Source of the DNA: Eubacteriales bacterium
GTDB taxonomy: Bacteria > Bacillota > Clostridia > Peptostreptococcales > Anaerovoracaceae
Direction of reading: 5' to 3'
DNA: 7,671 nt
Assembly (NCBI GenBank): GCA_028680875.1
Contig: JAQUJQ010000067.1
Coordinates: 1-7,671, forward strand
Shown: positions 1 through 6,442 of the stretch, in pieces
How positions within the stretch are numbered: position 1 is the stretch's first letter
Layout of the letters: the number at the start of each line of letters is the position of its first letter
Notes under the pieces: generated by a model
Databases searched by the model: none
Seen by the model: only the letters and a program-made list of their open reading frames with translations
Told to the model about the DNA's origin: nothing
Translations under genes and position numbers: made by a program

Positions 1-155
1 GCTGTATATTTCAAAGCATTGAAGATATCGTACATAGACGGATAGATAATTTGTGTCTTATACTCCTGTATTAAAAATTTACGTAATGTTATGTAATACT
101 CTTTTGTGAATTCACCTGCCAGCAAATCATCCCAATCGTTTTCCAAATTTACCAT
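1..155 (-). CDS. ung: Uracil-DNA glycosylase, N-terminal part (3' end cut by window edge)
   Basis: Only the first 51 codons are present; the gene continues past position 1. The product would remove uracil from DNA to start base-excision repair in the cytoplasm. Translation from the ATG at 153-155 begins MVNLENDWDDLLAGEF and later reads IYPSMYDIFNALKYT. This matches the family-1 UNG N-terminal pattern (E. coli Ung has IYPPQKDVFNAFRFT), which comes just before the catalytic GQDPYH motif; that motif lies outside the window. The start is supported by a perfect AGGAGG (162-167 on the minus strand) with a 6-nt spacer. Only 21 nt separate it from the ABC exporter stop, so it is probably the third gene of the clc-ABC-ung operon. 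The family call rests on a short stretch, but a distinctive one. Confidence 0.85.
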   Translation of the reverse strand, partial: MVNLENDWDDLLAGEFTKEYYITLRKFLIQEYKTQIIYPSMYDIFNALKYT

Positions 156-161
156 TCTTTG

Positions 162-167
162 CCTCCT
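162..167 (-). promoter_or_regulatory. Ribosome binding site of ung
   Basis: A perfect AGGAGG on the minus strand lies 6 nt before the ATG at 153-155. It fixes the start of the truncated ung gene, which is too short at the window edge for ordinary ORF calling. Confidence 0.85.
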
Positions 168-176
168 GTTGATTTA

Positions 177-1919
177 TTAATGACGATACATCCGATAAAG
201 ATTAGAGTATACCCCCTGCTTTTTAAGAAGTTCTTCGTGAGTACCCTGTTCTTCTATTCCATTTTCTGTAAGCACAAGGATGATTGTGGCATGCTTGATG
301 GTGGTGAGGCGGTGAGCTATAGTAAAAGTGGTCCTCCCTGCCGCCAAAGTTTCCAAAGATTTCTGTACAATAAATTCGCTCTCATTGTCTAAAGCAGAAG
401 TGGCCTCATCCAATATCAGGATAGGCGGATTTTTCAAAAATACTCTGGCGATGCTGATACGTTGCTTCTGCCCGCCGGATAACTTAATTCCCCGTTCCCC
501 TACGTAAGTATCATAGCCATCGGACAACTCCATGATAAAATTATGTGCACCGGCTTTCTTGGCAGCCTCAACAACTTCCTCCTTTAACGCTCCCGGTCTT
601 CCATACTGAATGTTTTCGAATACCGTTCCTGAGAACAGATAAATATCCTGCTGTACCATACCGATTTGGGAACGAAGGGATTGGATTGTAACATCCTTAA
701 TATCCTTTCCGTCAATCAGAATTTTACCGGAAGTAACATCATAAAAGCGAGGTATCAGGTTGCAAAGAGTTGTTTTTCCGCTTCCGGACGGCCCAACCAA
801 TGCGACGTTTTCCCCGGCTTTAACCAAAAGATCGATATTGGAAAGGACATTTTTATTATTGTCTGAATACCTGAAACTCACATTATCAAATCGGATCTCA
901 CCTATTACTTCACCCAGAGGCACTGCATCCTTTGCATCGTTAATTTCTACCGGTGTATCCATTATTTCAAAAAACCGTTCTATACCTGTCATCCCTCTTT
1001 GAAACTGCTCTGTGAATTCTACTATACGGCGTATAGATGTAAGCAGCATGGAAATATAGAGTAAATAGACGATTAAATCCGACGGGGAGATACGTCCATA
1101 GACCATAAAAATCGCACCTACAATCACAACAGCAATATACATAAGTCCATCAAAAAATCGAATGGTACTGTGAAAGCCGGCCATATACCGGTAGGCCTCT
1201 TTTTTTATTTTCAGAAAACCTTCGTTTCCCTTACGAAACTTCTCTTCCTCCACATCTTCATTCGCAAAGGATTTGACTACCCTCACACCTAACAAGCTGT
1301 CCTCAACCTGAGCATTAAGTTCTCCGATTTGATTTCTTGATTTTTTAAAAGCCCTCCGCATCTTTGTGTTAAAGGATAAAGCAGATACTAACATGATCGG
1401 AATCAGAGAAAAAATAATTAATGTCAATCCTATATCTGTATTTGCCAATATTCCAAATGCCACCCCGATCTTGAGTGCTGCAATGAAGCATTCCTCAGGG
1501 CAGTGATGGGCAAACTCGGTCACATCAAATAAGTCGCTGGTGATACGTGCCATGATCTGGCCGATTTTCATATTATCATAGTAGGAGTAGGATAAATCCT
1601 GAAGATGGGCAAACAGATCTTTTCTCATATCTGTTTCAATCTTAGCTCCCATCATGTGTCCTACGTTAGCCATAAAATAATTTGCAACCACATCAATTAA
1701 CCGTAAAGCCATATAAAAAGCTCCAAGTGAAAGAATAGTCCTTATTGTAAGGGCTTCTATATTATTCATACCCATGTCGGTTATATAACGGATAATCAAT
1801 GGAAGCACCAGCTCGCAAACTGTAGTCAGTGCAGCACAAAACAAGTCCAACCACAAAATCCACAGATATTTTTTAAAATACGGTATAAATCTTTTTATCA
1901 GATAAGATGTTTTCATCAT
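177..1919 (-). CDS. Type I ABC exporter half-transporter (fused TMD-NBD)
   Basis: A 580-residue ATP-driven exporter of the MsbA/LmrA/Sav1866 type, expected to act as a dimer in the cytoplasmic membrane. The N-terminal part (about 15-300) is an ABC transmembrane domain with about six hydrophobic segments. The nucleotide-binding domain runs from about 340 to 580. It has an A-loop Tyr351, Walker A GPSGSGKTT (376-384), Q-loop VQQD (422-425), X-loop YVGERG (472-477), signature LSGGQ (480-484), Walker B ILILD (500-504) with catalytic Glu505, D-loop SALD (508-511) and H-loop His536. All catalytic residues are present, so a homodimer could be active; a heterodimer cannot be excluded. The first of two adjacent ATGs (1919) is preferred: it overlaps the clc stop as ATGA and has AGAGGT at 1928-1933 with an 8-nt spacer. 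Starting at 1916 would change only one residue. Substrate cannot be told from sequence; lipids, drugs and peptides are all known for this family. Confidence 0.93.
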   Translation of the reverse strand: MMKTSYLIKRFIPYFKKYLWILWLDLFCAALTTVCELVLPLIIRYITDMGMNNIEALTIRTILSLGAFYMALRLIDVVANYFMANVGHMMGAKIETDMRKDLFAHLQDLSYSYYDNMKIGQIMARITSDLFDVTEFAHHCPEECFIAALKIGVAFGILANTDIGLTLIIFSLIPIMLVSALSFNTKMRRAFKKSRNQIGELNAQVEDSLLGVRVVKSFANEDVEEEKFRKGNEGFLKIKKEAYRYMAGFHSTIRFFDGLMYIAVVIVGAIFMVYGRISPSDLIVYLLYISMLLTSIRRIVEFTEQFQRGMTGIERFFEIMDTPVEINDAKDAVPLGEVIGEIRFDNVSFRYSDNNKNVLSNIDLLVKAGENVALVGPSGSGKTTLCNLIPRFYDVTSGKILIDGKDIKDVTIQSLRSQIGMVQQDIYLFSGTVFENIQYGRPGALKEEVVEAAKKAGAHNFIMELSDGYDTYVGERGIKLSGGQKQRISIARVFLKNPPILILDEATSALDNESEFIVQKSLETLAAGRTTFTIAHRLTTIKHATIILVLTENGIEEQGTHEELLKKQGVYSNLYRMYRH

Positions 1920-3505
1920 GTTGACTTACCTCTATCAGTACAGTTGCCATTTCCCTTTTTGCCTATAAGCTCTGCAATATATTTTCTAGTCTTTGCTTCT
2001 TCAGCCAAATCGGTGAGAATTACTAAATAATCCTCTGCCAAGATCCGTGTATTTCCCCGGGGGATAATATCCTTCCCTCTTCTTCTTACTGCAATCAAAA
2101 GACAGCTTGCAGGAAAATCAATTTCCTTGATCTGCTTGTTTTCTATTTGTGAGCCGTGATGAACGATCATTTCCAAAGTAATTTTCTTTCCGTCATCTTG
2201 CCGGGCTTTTTCTGCCTTTCTGCCTTTTATCAGGTTTTCCAAAAGAGATTCGTAAATCGGAGCGCTTTTCATAAGATCTGCAATGACGTAGGAAGTAACG
2301 GAAACTACCGTTAAAGGAAGCAGGTGGCTAAAAGACCCGGTCATCTCAACCAGTAGGATCACTCCCGTGATGGGCGCTCTTACAATAGCGGTAAAAAAAC
2401 CGGCCATAGCTAATATAATAAAATTGTTAATATATCCCACCTCGTAGCCAATAAAATCTACGGTGACATGGCCAAAAATCCCACCGATGATCGCTCCTGT
2501 CATTAGTAAAGGGAAAAAGATTCCGCCGGGTGCACCGGAGCCGAAGCTGATCATTGAAAAGAGAAATTTTATAATTAACAAAGTAAAAAGAAATGAAATG
2601 CTTGCCGAAACTCCCAATTCATCAATGATAGGATGTCCGCTGCCCGTAACTAAGGGGAAGTAAAGGCCTAAGACTCCTGCCATTAAAAAAGGGATCACAG
2701 GTCGAACTATTATATTTATTCTTTTATAAAGTTTTTGAATAGAAAGTAAAATATAATTATGGAAGGCTCCAAAAACACCTAAAATTACCCCGAGAATAAA
2801 GAAAATCCAATATGATTCAAGAGGTATAACATTCAACTCTCCAAATTGAAAAACCGGGTTCATGCCGAAGACTATCTTTGAAACAAAGTCAGCAGCAATC
2901 GCAGATACCAAAGTGGATAGTAGAATTACAGGAGAAAAATACCGAAATATTTCTTCTAAAGCAAACATGGCTCCAGCTAACGGAGCATTAAAGGCTGCTG
3001 CTAAACCGGCACCGGCGCCGCTGGCTATAAGTATTTTTTTCTCTGTACGTGTAGATGCCAGTTTATTCCCCACCCCCTGGGCTATACAAGATCCCAATTG
3101 TATCGATGGACCTTCTCTGCCTAAAGATAAGCCTGCAAGGATGCATAATGCACCCCCAAAGAATTTAGCCAATAATGTACTGAGCCAATTATTATTGAAA
3201 TATCCCATCATGATGCCTTTAACCTGTGGAATTCCACTGCCGCTGATCATGTTATAACGGGATACTAAAAAACCAATGAGAAGACCACCGGCAACCAGTA
3301 CCAAAAGAGCGATAGGAGACGCTTCGATATGGTTTCCAAGCCAGCTATATAGTTTCAACGAAATCTCTCCGGCATAAACCAGGACGAAACGATATGCACT
3401 AATTAAAATGCCGGTCAAAAGGCCGACTAATATGCTCTTTAACATAATTGAAAATTTATTTGATGGCAGATTAATAACTGCCTCGTAATTATTTTTTATT
3501 TTCAT
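1916..3505 (-). CDS. CLC-family chloride channel/H+ antiporter with C-terminal TrkA-C domain
   Basis: A 529-residue polytopic membrane protein that moves chloride, probably in exchange for protons. The CLC core covers about residues 20-420. It has the filter motif GSGIP (89-93, Ser90 as in chloride-selective CLCs), GREGP (129-133, gating Glu131), NAPLAGAMFALEE (173-185, Glu185 matching the internal proton glutamate Glu203 of ClC-ec1), GSGAPGGIFFP (322-332) and Tyr418, matching the central tyrosine. Having both glutamates favours a 2Cl-/H+ exchanger over a passive channel. Residues about 440-515 (IVHHGSQIENKQIKEIDFP, then IPRGNTRILAEDYLVIL) look like a TrkA-C/RCK-C regulatory domain, as in other bacterial CLCs with a cytosolic tail. 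The final basic segment (515-529) is unassigned. The ATG at 3505 is kept although only a weak GAGTGA-like site precedes it; a good promoter sits 31 nt upstream. It overlaps the ABC exporter gene by 4 bp. I give no gene symbol because the fusion differs from E. coli clcA. Confidence 0.93.
   Translation of the reverse strand: MKIKNNYEAVINLPSNKFSIMLKSILVGLLTGILISAYRFVLVYAGEISLKLYSWLGNHIEASPIALLVLVAGGLLIGFLVSRYNMISGSGIPQVKGIMMGYFNNNWLSTLLAKFFGGALCILAGLSLGREGPSIQLGSCIAQGVGNKLASTRTEKKILIASGAGAGLAAAFNAPLAGAMFALEEIFRYFSPVILLSTLVSAIAADFVSKIVFGMNPVFQFGELNVIPLESYWIFFILGVILGVFGAFHNYILLSIQKLYKRINIIVRPVIPFLMAGVLGLYFPLVTGSGHPIIDELGVSASISFLFTLLIIKFLFSMISFGSGAPGGIFFPLLMTGAIIGGIFGHVTVDFIGYEVGYINNFIILAMAGFFTAIVRAPITGVILLVEMTGSFSHLLPLTVVSVTSYVIADLMKSAPIYESLLENLIKGRKAEKARQDDGKKITLEMIVHHGSQIENKQIKEIDFPASCLLIAVRRRGKDIIPRGNTRILAEDYLVILTDLAEEAKTRKYIAELIGKKGNGNCTDRGKST
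1928..1933 (-). promoter_or_regulatory. Ribosome binding site of the ABC exporter gene, inside clc
   Basis: AGAGGT on the minus strand, 8 nt before the ATG at 1917-1919, lies within the last codons of the clc gene. Together with the ATGA stop/start overlap it indicates translational coupling of the two genes and favours the first of the two tandem ATGs. Confidence 0.65.
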
Positions 3506-3535
3506 ACTCTATATCACTCTACTTTTGCTCTTCTT

Positions 3536-3565
3536 ATTATACAGTAATCTTGGTGAATAAGACAA
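3536..3565 (-). promoter_or_regulatory. Sigma-A-type promoter for the clc-ABC-ung operon
   Basis: On the minus strand TTGTCT (3560-3565, four of six matches to TTGACA) is followed after 18 nt by a perfect TATAAT (3536-3541). Transcription would start near 3529, giving a leader of about 24 nt before the clc ATG at 3505. The -35 hexamer lies inside the outer end of the 60-bp palindrome, so that repeat forms part of the promoter. The -10 is convincing; the -35 assignment is moderate. Confidence 0.65.
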
Positions 3566-3618
3566 GGGGACGTTTAGACTGTCTTGCCGGCAAGACAGTC
3601 TAAACGTCCCCTTGTCTT
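3559..3618. repeat. Perfect 60-bp palindrome (REP-like doublet)
   Basis: Two 30-nt arms (3559-3588 and 3589-3618) are exact reverse complements with no spacer; the centre is CCGG. Pairing stops at 3558/3619. Each arm carries AAGACA near its outer end and TGTCTT near its inner end (3559-3564 and 3580-3585 in the left arm), so each half could fold alone; the element looks like two REP-like units placed head to head. It contains AGGGGACGTTT, related to the GGGACGGTT core of the hairpins at 4256-4306 and 6447-6465. It begins 7 nt past the amidase stop (3626-3628). In the minus direction no U-run follows, so it is not a standard terminator for the amidase gene. In the plus direction CCATTTTTT follows, but no plus-strand gene ends here. 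Confidence 0.9.
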
Positions 3619-3625
3619 CCATTTT

Positions 3626-4192
3626 TTATATTAACCCATAATAATAGAGTATCCCATAATAAATACCCGATGCAAAACTATAAGGTTGCGTTGTTAGTAA
3701 CTCAAAATCTGTCGGATTGCTCAGATACCCCATTTCCAACAATACAGCAGGCATGGTGGTGGCATATAGCTGATATATATTTTTATCAACAAATACACCC
3801 CTATTAGGTAACTCGGTCATATAATGGAGACCTTGCAGAATAGATACCCCCATATAGTAACCGGCACTATTCTTATCAAATACATAAGCTTCACTGCCGC
3901 TAATCTCCGTATTATCGCTAAAATTACAATGTAAGCTTATAAATTGATCTGCACTCCAGGTATTGGCAGCATATACTCTGGCCTGAAGACTGGTAACAAC
4001 ACTTGTTCCCAACTGTGTTGTTGGGAAATTCCTTGATAATCTTGCTTCAAAATCCGGATTGTTATTAAGAAGTCTGGCTAATCTTACACCTACCTCATAA
4101 TTTATATCTTGCTCTTTTACTCCGTTTACTTCTACTCCGGCATCCGGATCCACAGGATTATGCCCCTGATCAATAAATATTTTAATCGCCAT
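3626..4192 (-). CDS. N-acetylmuramoyl-L-alanine amidase, amidase_3 family, single domain
   Basis: A 188-residue zinc amidase that would cut the bond between N-acetylmuramic acid and L-alanine in peptidoglycan. It covers one catalytic domain: DQGHN (8-12, zinc ligand His11), KEQDIN (26-31, Glu27 at the zinc-ligand position), FISLHCN (84-90, zinc ligand His88), and AVLLEMGYLSNP (149-160, catalytic Glu153). All key residues are present. There is no signal peptide, no membrane segment, and no SH3, LysM or other wall-binding domain, unlike typical secreted autolysins; in this respect it resembles stand-alone endolysin or sporulation-type amidases. The ATG at 4190-4192 is supported by GGAG (4200-4203) with a 7-nt spacer. 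It stands alone between two hairpin repeats, probably as its own transcript. No phage genes (holin, tail) are near. Confidence 0.9.
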   Translation of the reverse strand: MAIKIFIDQGHNPVDPDAGVEVNGVKEQDINYEVGVRLARLLNNNPDFEARLSRNFPTTQLGTSVVTSLQARVYAANTWSADQFISLHCNFSDNTEISGSEAYVFDKNSAGYYMGVSILQGLHYMTELPNRGVFVDKNIYQLYATTMPAVLLEMGYLSNPTDFELLTTQPYSFASGIYYGILYYYGLI

Positions 4193-4255
4193 AATAATAC
4201 TCCATTTCTTATTTTTATATTTTAAGGCTTACCTTTGGTTTAATATATGCAAAAC
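4193..4255 (-). promoter_or_regulatory. Amidase upstream region with RBS and weak promoter candidate
   Basis: This AT-rich leader holds the GGAG ribosome binding site (4200-4203). On the minus strand a TATAAA resembling a -10 lies about 20 nt before that site, with TTAAAC 18 nt further upstream (three of six matches to a -35). The hairpin at 4256-4306 separates it from the upstream glycosyltransferase gene, which suggests an independent promoter. The exact promoter call is weak. Confidence 0.35.
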
Positions 4256-4306
4256 AAAAGAGACGGTTCTTTTTGTTTTAAAAAAACAGAACAAACCGTC
4301 CCTTTT
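4256..4306 (-). terminator. REP-like hairpin, likely terminator of the GT26 gene
   Basis: Two 24-nt arms (4256-4279 and 4283-4306) pair with four mismatches around a 3-nt loop. The stem includes the exact pairing GACGGTT/AACCGTC. It lies 8 nt past the glycosyltransferase stop (4315-4317). In the minus direction it is followed by TTTTGTTTT-type sequence, and in the plus direction by TTTTTATT, so it could terminate both ways. Its left arm contains a 19-mer found again at 6447-6465, so it is also a member of a dispersed repeat family. Confidence 0.6.
4257..4275 (+). repeat. Dispersed 19-bp repeat, copy 1
   Basis: AAAGAGACGGTTCTTTTTG reads on the plus strand here and recurs exactly on the minus strand at 6447-6465. 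Its GACGGTT core resembles GGGACGTTT in the 3559-3618 palindrome. The copy forms the left arm of the hairpin after the GT26 gene. An exact 19-bp match in a window of this size is unlikely by chance, although the sequence is partly low-complexity. Confidence 0.8.
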
Positions 4307-4314
4307 TATTCCTT

Positions 4315-5067
4315 TTACCTTCCTCGAGTTATCAAAACTTTTATCATAAACAGAGGAAGTGCTGTAATTCTCCTATAACGGCTGGGTTCCCGGGCAAACC
4401 GATAAAGCCATTCCAATCCGTGCTTCTGATAAAATTCCGGTGCTCGTTTGGCGGTACCTGCCCATACATCTAAGCTTCCTCCCACACCTATAGCCGCCTT
4501 CGCATTTAGCGATTTTTGATAACGAGCGATAAATTTCTCCTGCTTAGGGGCTCCAAGGGCAACGCAGAGAAAATCGGCTCCGGACTGATTGATTTTCTCT
4601 ACTATTCCGACTTCCTCAGACTCCGAAAAGTAACCATGATGAGTACCGGCTACCGATAATCCGGGATAGGTTTCTTTCATTCGCTTTGCAGCCAGGTCAG
4701 CAATCCCGGGATTACCGTCAATTCCGGGTTTACTTCCCAAAAGGTATATTGACTTCCCGTTTTGCTCAAGCCAATCTAAAATCCAATTGAGAAAATCAAT
4801 CCCTGTAACCCGTTCCGTTAAAGGGCAACCGAGAATTTTTGAAGCGTACACCAAACCAATCCCATCAGGGATGACCAAATCCGCAGAAGTGATTATTTCT
4901 TTTAGTTTAGGATCCTTACCGGCATTGACAATGATTTCCGAATTCGGAGTCACAATCAGACTGCAGCCCATTGATTTCATTAATCCCCCAAGAATTTCCA
5001 CAGCCTGCGCCATACTAACCATATCTACCGGTATTCCAAGTATCTCAATTCTCTTTGCTGTATTCAT
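4315..5067 (-). CDS. WecG/TagA/CpsF family glycosyltransferase (GT26)
   Basis: A 250-residue GT26 enzyme expected to work at the inner face of the cytoplasmic membrane. It would add an N-acetylmannosamine-type sugar to an undecaprenyl-PP-linked GlcNAc early in wall-polymer synthesis. Family motifs in order: VTPNSE (39-44), ADLVIPDGIG (62-71, Asp68 at the proposed catalytic aspartate of TagA), ERVTGIDF (85-92), VALGAPKQEKFI (169-180), GVGGSLDVWAGTAKRAP (194-210), and the C-terminal membrane-association segment GLEWLYRFAREPSRYRR (217-233). Length is normal for the family. The ATG at 5065-5067 is preceded by AAGGAAAGATAAGAGG; the purine-rich signal is present but not ideally spaced. B. subtilis TagA uses UDP-ManNAc and E. 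coli WecG uses UDP-ManNAcA. The divergent wecC beside it makes the WecG-type donor plausible, but sequence alone does not settle this, so no symbol is given. Confidence 0.92.
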   Translation of the reverse strand: MNTAKRIEILGIPVDMVSMAQAVEILGGLMKSMGCSLIVTPNSEIIVNAGKDPKLKEIITSADLVIPDGIGLVYASKILGCPLTERVTGIDFLNWILDWLEQNGKSIYLLGSKPGIDGNPGIADLAAKRMKETYPGLSVAGTHHGYFSESEEVGIVEKINQSGADFLCVALGAPKQEKFIARYQKSLNAKAAIGVGGSLDVWAGTAKRAPEFYQKHGLEWLYRFAREPSRYRRITALPLFMIKVLITRGR

Positions 5068-5081
5068 CCTCTTATCTTTCC

Positions 5082-5110
5082 TTTACATCTTTATATATTT
5101 ATGCTATTAT
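5082..5110 (+). promoter_or_regulatory. Sigma-A-type extended -10 promoter for wecC
   Basis: TTTACA (5082-5087, five of six matches to TTGACA) is followed after 17 nt by TATTAT (5105-5110, five of six matches to TATAAT), with a TGC extended -10 directly before it (5102-5104). Transcription would start near 5117, leaving a leader of about 75 nt before the wecC ATG. The -35 lies only 14 nt from the start codon of the divergent GT26 gene, so the two promoter regions must overlap. Confidence 0.6.
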
Positions 5111-5191
5111 TTATCTACTTTAAAACATGTAATAACCTTTAAAAACGGCGGTTTGTATCGCCTATTACTTTTTATAAATGGAGAAAAATTA
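5111..5191 (+). promoter_or_regulatory. wecC leader with small inverted repeat and RBS
   Basis: The rest of the 124-nt divergent intergenic region contains one GC-rich island in AT-rich DNA: GGCG (5147-5150), 8 nt, CGCC (5159-5162), a short inverted repeat that could be a weak hairpin or an operator half-site pair. GGAG (5180-5183) is the ribosome binding site, 8 nt before the ATG at 5192. No known riboswitch is recognisable. I see no convincing promoter for the divergent GT26 gene, though several AT-rich candidates exist. Confidence 0.4.
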
Positions 5192-6442
5192 ATGAAAATT
5201 TGTGTAATTGGCTTGGGTTATATCGGTCTTCCTACCGCTGCCATGTTTGCAGCCAGTGGGAATCAAGTGGTAGGAGTAGATCGAAACCCTAAAATTGTTG
5301 AAGCCCTAAACCAAGGAAAAATCACAATTGAGGAAAAGGGCTTAGACCGACTAGTCCGTCAAGTTGTTGAAGATGGGGCTCTTTGTGGTTCCTCAGTTCC
5401 GGAGGAGGCAGATGCCTTTATCATTGCCGTTCCCACCCCCATTACAGCTGACAAGAAAGCGGACATGTCTTATGTCATCGCATCAACGGAAAATATTGTT
5501 CCTTATTTAAAAGCCGGCGATATTATCGTTTTGGAATCCACTTCACCGGTAGGTACTGTGGATCAACTAATGATTCCCATACTGGAAACATCAGGCCTTC
5601 ACATTGGTGAAGAACTCTATGTGGGACACTCTCCCGAGCGGGTTATCCCCGGTCAAATTTTACAAGAATTAGTCAACAATAGCCGTATTGCCGGAGGGAT
5701 AAACCCCGTTTCTGCCGAAAAAATTGCCCTCCTCTATAAATCCTTTGTAAAAGGAGAAATCTATCTGACCGACACCCGCACTGCTGAATTATGCAAACTG
5801 GCGGAAAATACCTATCGGGATGTGAATATCGCTTTTGCCAATGAATTGGCCAAAATCTGCGAAAACATGGATGTCAATGTGTGGGAGGCCATCGCTCTAT
5901 GCAATAAACATCCCCGTGTAAACATTCACCAACCCGGTCCGGGAGTGGGTGGCCATTGCATTGCCGTAGACCCTTGGTTCATCGTAGAGAAACAGCCAAA
6001 GACGGCTCAAATCATTAATTTATCTCGTTACACTAACGACTCCATGCCTTTCCATGTAGCTTCAAGGATCCTGAATATTTTAACCGGAATCCCGAACCCG
6101 CAGGTAACTATTCTGGGGGTCACTTACAAACCCAACGTTGATGATATGAGAGAAAGTCCCATCCTTCATTTAATAGAGATCCTAAAAAAAGAAGGTATAA
6201 GCGTAAATGCCTTTGATCCCTATGTTAAAAATAATGAAGGCATCAGCAATGACCTACAGGAAGCAGTAACGGGAAGTGATCTTTTGATCCTGGGTGTCCA
6301 CCATGATCAGTTTAAAAACCTGCCTTTCGCAGAGCTTGGGAAATTAATGGACCACAAAAATTTCTTGGATACCCGAAACTTTATATCTACTGAAGACGCT
6401 AAAGCTGCAGGATTTCACTGCTACCTCCTAGGAAGCAAATAA
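5192..6442 (+). CDS. wecC: UDP-N-acetyl-D-mannosamine dehydrogenase
   Basis: A 416-residue cytosolic enzyme that oxidises UDP-ManNAc to UDP-ManNAcA with 2 NAD+. Domains in order: an N-terminal Rossmann fold with GLGYIG (7-12) and Asp30; the VPTP and LESTSPVG motifs (80-83, 114-121); the central UDP-glucose/GDP-mannose dehydrogenase domain with SPER (147-150), AELCKLAEN (198-206, Lys202), RDVNIAFANEL (209-219) and GPGVGGHCIAVDPWF (249-263, nucleophile Cys256); and a C-terminal UDP-binding domain with TYKPNVDDMRESP (311-323, Arg320). The stretch NKHPRVN to AVDPWFIV is nearly identical to E. coli WecC, which favours ManNAc over glucose or GlcNAc as substrate. The frame stays open upstream to 4787, but that part is antisense to the GT26 gene. 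The ATG at 5192 has GGAG at 8 nt spacing and places the Rossmann motif at the normal N-terminal position. Its stop overlaps the convergent Wzy-like gene by 15 bp. WbpA-type UDP-GlcNAc dehydrogenase is the main alternative. Confidence 0.9.
   Translation: MKICVIGLGYIGLPTAAMFAASGNQVVGVDRNPKIVEALNQGKITIEEKGLDRLVRQVVEDGALCGSSVPEEADAFIIAVPTPITADKKADMSYVIASTENIVPYLKAGDIIVLESTSPVGTVDQLMIPILETSGLHIGEELYVGHSPERVIPGQILQELVNNSRIAGGINPVSAEKIALLYKSFVKGEIYLTDTRTAELCKLAENTYRDVNIAFANELAKICENMDVNVWEAIALCNKHPRVNIHQPGPGVGGHCIAVDPWFIVEKQPKTAQIINLSRYTNDSMPFHVASRILNILTGIPNPQVTILGVTYKPNVDDMRESPILHLIEILKKEGISVNAFDPYVKNNEGISNDLQEAVTGSDLLILGVHHDQFKNLPFAELGKLMDHKNFLDTRNFISTEDAKAAGFHCYLLGSK

Noticed and set aside
159..1002. 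Plus-strand open frames opposite the ABC exporter gene
   Set aside because: They are short, lack ribosome binding sites and family similarity, and lie opposite a gene with a full set of ABC motifs.
2463..3257. Plus-strand open frames opposite clc
   Set aside because: They mirror conserved CLC motifs on the other strand and have no recognisable protein features.
1916..3505. Fluoride-specific CLC-F transporter
   Set aside because: The GSGIP filter serine, GREGP and the internal proton glutamate match chloride-type exchangers.
3559..3618. Standard intrinsic terminator for the amidase gene
   Set aside because: The stem is strong but no U-run follows in the minus direction; a T-run is present only in the plus direction, where no gene ends.
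4787..5191. 135-codon upstream extension of the wecC reading frame
   Set aside because: It is antisense to the GT26 gene, has no similarity to dehydrogenases, and would push the Rossmann GLGYIG motif away from its normal N-terminal place. The ATG at 5192 has a good GGAG.
5192..6442. UDP-glucose 6-dehydrogenase (Ugd/TuaD)
   Set aside because: The NKHPRVN…QPGPGVGGHCIAVDPWF region is the WecC/UDP-HexNAc dehydrogenase form rather than the UDP-glucose form.
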